Assembly: GCA_937894675.1 (NCBI GenBank) | Contig: CALCQO010000037.1 | Coordinates: forward strand, 1-18,838 | Source: an uncultured Clostridia bacterium | GTDB lineage: Bacteria; Bacillota; Clostridia; Christensenellales; Aristaeellaceae | Length of the DNA: 18,838 nucleotides | Direction of reading: 5' to 3' | In this document: piece by piece, positions 14,818 to 18,838 of the stretch | How the letters are laid out: every line of letters begins with the position of its first letter | How positions within the stretch are numbered: the first letter of the stretch is position 1 | Made by a program: the position numbers and the translations under genes | The notes under the pieces: generated by a model | Database searches by the model: none | The model's input: only the letters and a program-made list of their open reading frames with translations | Told to the model about the DNA's origin: nothing

Positions 14818-15503
14818 GTTGTTTCCTTCGTTTTCCCAAACACAAAATAGAAAGCAGCCAACAGGATGCCCAGGTAGAACATCACGTTCCTTGTCGCAAG
14901 CCGGGTCGCGTATTCCATAAAGAAGGGCTCCGGCATCAGCTGTATCAGCCTGTCTGTTTGGGGGTTCAGCAGCCACAGGTCATTGGTAAACAGCACATGA
15001 TGAAACACCGTAAACAGACTGGTAAAATCCAGAATACCCCAAAGCACTACAGATAGGAGCAATGCATAAAACAAAAAAACGCCATAGGACGCGCCCAGTT
15101 CCACATCCCGGGTGCGGATAATTCCCTTCCCTTTTCTGTTAAAGAAATACAGAAGCCCCGCTAACGCAAGGCACCCCAGCAGAACCCAACGCATGGACTG
15201 TCCCAGCCCTACCAGGTGTTTAACATCCGCCATGTGGGCAATTTCCTTCTCCTGAAAAGCGGGAACGTTTTCCCCATCCCCAGAGATTTCCAGCTGAAAA
15301 ACATCCGTTTTACCGGATAAATAATCTGTCGTCATCACAGCCATCTCATCATGCCGCGAATCCAGCCCCGCTTGAGCATGCTTATCCAACAGGGAAACCA
15401 TCAGCCCCGCGTCAACAGCGAGGCTGGCAAGTTGCCAGCCCGTGAAAAGCAGAATGCTGATAAAAACCATCCCGGCGATGAGGATACGAATCAAAGGGCG
15501 CAT
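14814..15503 (-). CDS. DUF1461 / TIGR01906-type integral membrane protein
   Basis: The 229-residue protein has four predicted membrane helices (about 5-25, 103-121, 137-159, 205-222) and an extracytoplasmic stretch of about 75 residues between the first two. Family features are AHMADVKHLV (89-98), FHHVLFTNDLWLLNP (167-181) and LIQLMPEPFF (186-195). The function of the family is unknown. It starts 1 nt after the prfB stop and overlaps tsaD by 4 nt, so it is almost certainly co-translated with both. No clear ribosome binding site was found, which fits coupling to prfB. The product could be mistaken for a generic permease, but it is too small and lacks transporter motifs. Confidence 0.88.
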   Translation of the reverse strand: MRPLIRILIAGMVFISILLFTGWQLASLAVDAGLMVSLLDKHAQAGLDSRHDEMAVMTTDYLSGKTDVFQLEISGDGENVPAFQEKEIAHMADVKHLVGLGQSMRWVLLGCLALAGLLYFFNRKGKGIIRTRDVELGASYGVFLFYALLLSVVLWGILDFTSLFTVFHHVLFTNDLWLLNPQTDRLIQLMPEPFFMEYATRLATRNVMFYLGILLAAFYFVFGKTKETT

Positions 15504-15504
15504 A

Positions 15505-16605
15505 TTACTGCATCTTCAAGTATGATGTGATGAACCCTTCCAGGTTTCCATCCATCACGTCATCAATGTTTCCCGACTCGAACCCCGTTCTATGGTCCTT
15601 CACCATGGTATAGGGTTGGAAGACGTAGGAGCGAATCTGGCTGCCCCATTCAATCTTTTTCATTTCCCCTTTGATGTCCGCCATCTTTTCTTCCTTCTCC
15701 CGCTCCTGCAGTTCGAGAAGCTTAGAGCGTAGCATCTTCATGCACATTTCACGGTTCTGAACCTGGCTGCGCTCATTCTGGCAGGAAACCACGATACCCG
15801 TGGGCATATGGGTCATTCTGACGGCGGAGTCTGTTTTGTTCACGTGCTGTCCGCCAGCGCCAGTGGAACGGTAGGTATCCACCCGCACGTCTTCCATGTT
15901 GATTTCCACCGCGCCTTCATCCTCCAGCAGGGGGGCGACATCCAGGGAGGAAAAGGAGGTATGACGGCGGGCATTGGAATCAAAGGGGCTGATGCGCACC
16001 AAGCGGTGCACCCCTTTTTCGCTGCGCAGATAACCGTACACATTATCGCCGTCTACTTCAAATGTAGCGGATTTTGTGCCCGCCTCGTCACCATCCAGAT
16101 AGTCCAGCAGCTTAATCTTGAAACCCTTGCGCTCGCAATAGCGGGTGTACATACGGTAGAGCATCTGCGTCCAATCCTGGGCTTCTGTTCCACCGGCGCC
16201 CGCATGCAGGGACAGCACGGCGTTGCAGTTGTCATAATCCCCGCGCATCAGGGTTTCCAGCGCCAGGTCTTCAATTTTTTCGCTGAGTTCTTCCAGCATC
16301 ACGCCTGTTTCCAGCGCGGTGTCCCGGTCATCCTCTTCCTCCGCCAGGAGCATCATGGTTTCCAGATCCTCGCATTGAGAAACCAGGCTGTTGTAATGCT
16401 CCATCTTGCCTTCCAGCGCGGAAATCCTACGGTTGACATGGGTGGAGCGGTCCAGGTTATCCCAAAAGCCAGGCGCGTTCATTTCTTCCTTCAGTTCCGT
16501 CAGTTCGCGCTCGATTAGATCAATATGCAGACCCTCTCCCGCTTCCAGCAGTTTCTTGCGTTGTTCTTCCAGTTTCGACCTGTATTGTTCCAGTTCAACA
16601 ATCAT
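15505..16605 (-). CDS. prfB: Peptide chain release factor 2 (no frameshift site)
   Basis: The 366-residue factor recognises UGA/UAA stop codons and triggers peptide release. The codon-recognition motif SPF (206-208) marks it as RF2 rather than RF1. The catalytic GGQ lies at 251-253 in STGAGGQHVNKTDSAVR. The N-terminal coiled region (1-120) is complete. In most bacteria prfB needs a +1 frameshift near codon 25; here the frame is open throughout (LEAGEGLHIDLIERE at 20-34), so no frameshift is needed. ATG 16605 has GGGAG 8 nt upstream. secA ends 18 nt before it, the usual Gram-positive pairing. Confidence 0.98.
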   Translation of the reverse strand: MIVELEQYRSKLEEQRKKLLEAGEGLHIDLIERELTELKEEMNAPGFWDNLDRSTHVNRRISALEGKMEHYNSLVSQCEDLETMMLLAEEEDDRDTALETGVMLEELSEKIEDLALETLMRGDYDNCNAVLSLHAGAGGTEAQDWTQMLYRMYTRYCERKGFKIKLLDYLDGDEAGTKSATFEVDGDNVYGYLRSEKGVHRLVRISPFDSNARRHTSFSSLDVAPLLEDEGAVEINMEDVRVDTYRSTGAGGQHVNKTDSAVRMTHMPTGIVVSCQNERSQVQNREMCMKMLRSKLLELQEREKEEKMADIKGEMKKIEWGSQIRSYVFQPYTMVKDHRTGFESGNIDDVMDGNLEGFITSYLKMQ

Positions 16606-16623
16606 TCACTTTGCTCCCATCTC

Positions 16624-18838
16624 TTATGCGCCGGCGGTTTTTCCGCAGCAATGCTTATACTTTTTCCCGCTGCCGCAGGGGCAAGGACTATTTCTGCCAA
16701 TCTTATCACCCTTGGTTACCGGTTGGGTCGGCTTGATGCCGGGCTGCACCTCATCGGCGCTGCTGGTGGCGGTAACCTTTGCCACCGCCTTACGCTCCTG
16801 CGGTTTTTCGATGCGCAGTTGGTACAGATGCCGCACCGTGTCCTCTTGAATCAGGCGGATCATCTCGTCAAACATATCAAAGCTTTCCATTTTGTACTCA
16901 TTGACTGGGTCACGCTGGGCATACGCCCTGAGGCCAATGCCGTCCCGCAACTGGTCCATGGCGTCGATATGGTCCATCCAACGGGTATCCACCGCGCGAA
17001 GCAGGATATTGCGCTCCAGCTCCCGCATGTCAATCCCAAATTCGCTTATTTTTTCTTCCCGTTCCTGATAATAGTTCTTCGCTGTTTTCATCAGGAAATC
17101 AATCATCCCCTGGCGGTCAAAGCCGGCGATAACGTCCTTATTGGCTGCGATGGTGCCGTGGGGCACGCAGAGTTTTTCGATATAATCAGCAAGCCCGCTT
17201 AGATCCCAATCCCTGTTTTCCCCGGTGCAGAATCGATCCGTCGCTTCGGTAATCAGTTTCTCCGCCATGGTCGCGATGGAATCGTGCATGTTTTCGCCTT
17301 CCAGCACCTGACGCCGCTGCTGATAGATAAGCTCGCGCTGTTGATTCATGACATCGTCATATTTCAGCACGTTTTTACGGATTTCGTAGTTGCGGCTTTC
17401 AATGCGCTTCTGGGCATTCTCTATCTGCTTGGTCAGCATGCCCGCTTCCAGCGGCTCGCTGTCATCCATACCCAGGCGGTCAATGAGGGGCTGAATCCTG
17501 TCGCCGCCAAAGAGGCGCATCAAATCGTCTTCCAGCGAGATAAAAAACTGTGAGGAACCGGGGTCGCCCTGGCGGCCCGCGCGCCCGCGCAGCTGGTTGT
17601 CGATACGGCGGCTCTCATGGCGCTCAGTGCCGATGATGTGCAGACCGCCAAGCGCCACTACCTTTTCATGCTCCACATCGGTATCCAGTTTGAAGGTATC
17701 CTTCAGGGCATTGTACCGCTCTCTGGCAGCCAACACTTCCTCGGATACTTTTTCACTTTTCCCTGTCGCCTTTTCAATGATGTCTTCCGGGTATTCTTCC
17801 TGGCGCATGCTGCGGCGCGCCATAAAATCGGGGTTGCCCCCCAACAGAATGTCCGTGCCGCGGCCGGCCATGTTGGTAGCGATGGTTACCGCACCGTAAT
17901 GTCCCGCTTGGGCGACGATGGTTGCTTCCCGGGCATGCTGCTTGGCGTTGAGCACTTCATGCTTGATGCCTCTCATGTCCAGCATCCGGCTGAGCATCTC
18001 GCTGACCTCGACCGAAATGGTACCCACCAGAATCGGCTGCCCTGATTGATGGCGCTGGATAATTTCCTCTACCACAGCGGCGTACTTGCCCTTCTTGCTG
18101 CGGTACACCATGTCATTGCCATCCTTGCGGATCATGGGCATGTTGGTAGGTACCTGCACAACGTCCAGGTTATAGATACCTTGGAACTCTTCTTCCTCGG
18201 TCTTGGCTGTACCCGTCATGCCCGATAGCTTTTTGAACATGCGGAAATAATTCTGGAAGGTGATGGTGGCCAGGGTTCTGCTTTCCCGCTCTACCTTGAC
18301 GCGCTCTTTAGCCTCAATGGCCTGGTGCAGACCGTCGGAATACCGGCGTCCTACCATCAGGCGGCCTGTGAACTCGTCCACAATGACAACTTCGCCATTT
18401 TGTACGACATAGTCGATATCCCGTTTGAACATGCTGTTTGCTTTCAATGCCTGCAGCAGGTAATGGCTCAGTTCGTTATTCTCGGCGTCCGCCAGGTTTT
18501 CCACATTGAATGCCGCCTCGGCTTTCCGGGTACCCTGCTCGGTGAACACAACGGTTCTTTCCTTTTCTTCCAGGGTATAGTCCTCGTCCCGTTTCAGACG
18601 GGAGACAAAGCGGTCCGCCAACTGATACATTTCAGTGGGTTTATCGCCCTGGCCGGAAATAATCAGCGGGGTGCGCGCCTCGTCGATCAGGATGGAGTCC
18701 ACCTCGTCCACGATGGCAAAGGCATGGCCGCGTTGTACCATATCCTCTTTGTAGATCACCATGTTGTCCCTGAGATAGTCAAAACCCATCTCATTGTTGG
18801 TGCCGTAGGTAATGTCGCAGGCATAGGCGGCGCGCCGC
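16624..18838 (-). CDS. secA: Preprotein translocase ATPase SecA (5' part outside window)
   Basis: SecA is the motor that pushes unfolded preproteins through SecYEG. The window holds the last 737 codons; by comparison with the family about 170 residues, including Walker A, lie beyond the right edge. The fragment starts in YACDITYGTNNEMGFDYLRD, continues with the Walker B DEVDSILIDEARTPLIISG, the preprotein-binding region and the second helicase domain (TNMAGRGTDILLGGNPDFM; LRGRAGRQGDPGSSQFF). The helical scaffold and wing follow, then a linker and the zinc-binding tail CPCGSGKKYKHCC, which also contacts SecB or ribosomes in relatives. An ATG at 18789 exists, but the frame continues upstream with conserved sequence, so it is not the start. 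It leads the run secA-prfB-DUF1461-tsaD. Confidence 0.99.
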   Translation of the reverse strand, partial: RRAAYACDITYGTNNEMGFDYLRDNMVIYKEDMVQRGHAFAIVDEVDSILIDEARTPLIISGQGDKPTEMYQLADRFVSRLKRDEDYTLEEKERTVVFTEQGTRKAEAAFNVENLADAENNELSHYLLQALKANSMFKRDIDYVVQNGEVVIVDEFTGRLMVGRRYSDGLHQAIEAKERVKVERESRTLATITFQNYFRMFKKLSGMTGTAKTEEEEFQGIYNLDVVQVPTNMPMIRKDGNDMVYRSKKGKYAAVVEEIIQRHQSGQPILVGTISVEVSEMLSRMLDMRGIKHEVLNAKQHAREATIVAQAGHYGAVTIATNMAGRGTDILLGGNPDFMARRSMRQEEYPEDIIEKATGKSEKVSEEVLAARERYNALKDTFKLDTDVEHEKVVALGGLHIIGTERHESRRIDNQLRGRAGRQGDPGSSQFFISLEDDLMRLFGGDRIQPLIDRLGMDDSEPLEAGMLTKQIENAQKRIESRNYEIRKNVLKYDDVMNQQRELIYQQRRQVLEGENMHDSIATMAEKLITEATDRFCTGENRDWDLSGLADYIEKLCVPHGTIAANKDVIAGFDRQGMIDFLMKTAKNYYQEREEKISEFGIDMRELERNILLRAVDTRWMDHIDAMDQLRDGIGLRAYAQRDPVNEYKMESFDMFDEMIRLIQEDTVRHLYQLRIEKPQERKAVAKVTATSSADEVQPGIKPTQPVTKGDKIGRNSPCPCGSGKKYKHCCGKTAGA

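Noticed and set aside
14818..14976. Upstream extension of tsaD to an ATG at 14976
   Set aside because: The extra 53 residues have no family match and overlap the DUF1461 gene; the ATG at 14817 has a good ribosome binding site.

Overview
The window reads as chromosomal DNA of a Gram-positive, probably clostridial (Bacillota) bacterium of moderate-to-high GC. The basis is gene order: rpsO-pnp followed by an M16 peptidase and, further on, an ftsK/spoIIIE gene, and the secA-prfB pair. AGGAGG-type ribosome binding sites, sigmaA-like promoters and Sec signal peptides without an outer-membrane theme agree with this. The exact order or genus cannot be read from the sequence. All genes but one lie on the minus strand, so the natural reading order runs from high to low coordinates.

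Right part (18838 to 13759): secA (5' part outside the window), prfB, a four-helix DUF1461/TIGR01906-type membrane protein and tsaD form a tight run with gaps of 18 and 1 nt and a 4-nt overlap. This couples protein export, translation termination and tRNA t6A modification in one likely operon. A single plus-strand gene, a calcineurin-like metallophosphoesterase (12908-13762), converges on tsaD with a 4-nt overlap of the two 3' ends.

Middle part (12907 to 7865): a 198-nt divergent intergenic region carries two good sigmaA-like promoters back to back. The minus-strand one drives an AT-rich secreted protein of unknown function, followed 39 nt later by a 1211-residue secreted modular protein: DUF3048 (YerB-like) head, nine 23-residue BspA-like leucine-rich repeats, and six Ig-like (Big_2-type) domains arranged as three tandem copies of a two-domain unit. 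This is the accessory part of the window and its most unusual item.

Left part (7864 to 1): a strong promoter and roughly 93-nt leader precede rpsO. An intrinsic terminator follows rpsO, then a leader hairpin and pnp. pnp is followed by a perfect 12-bp stem-loop, an M16 zinc peptidase and a dimeric-type dUTPase overlapping the peptidase gene by 8 nt. Next, with its own candidate promoter, comes a secreted RsiV-like (DUF4163/DUF3298-like) protein. Its stop overlaps the TTG start of an ftsK/spoIIIE DNA translocase, which runs off the left edge. This resembles the Bacillus rpsO-pnpA-ylxY-mlpA-...-spoIIIE neighbourhood with different inserts.

No tRNA, rRNA, CRISPR array, transposase or phage gene was seen. 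The window is mostly housekeeping; the candidates for something new are the modular secreted protein with its partner gene, the RsiV-like protein coupled to ftsK, and several RNA hairpins.
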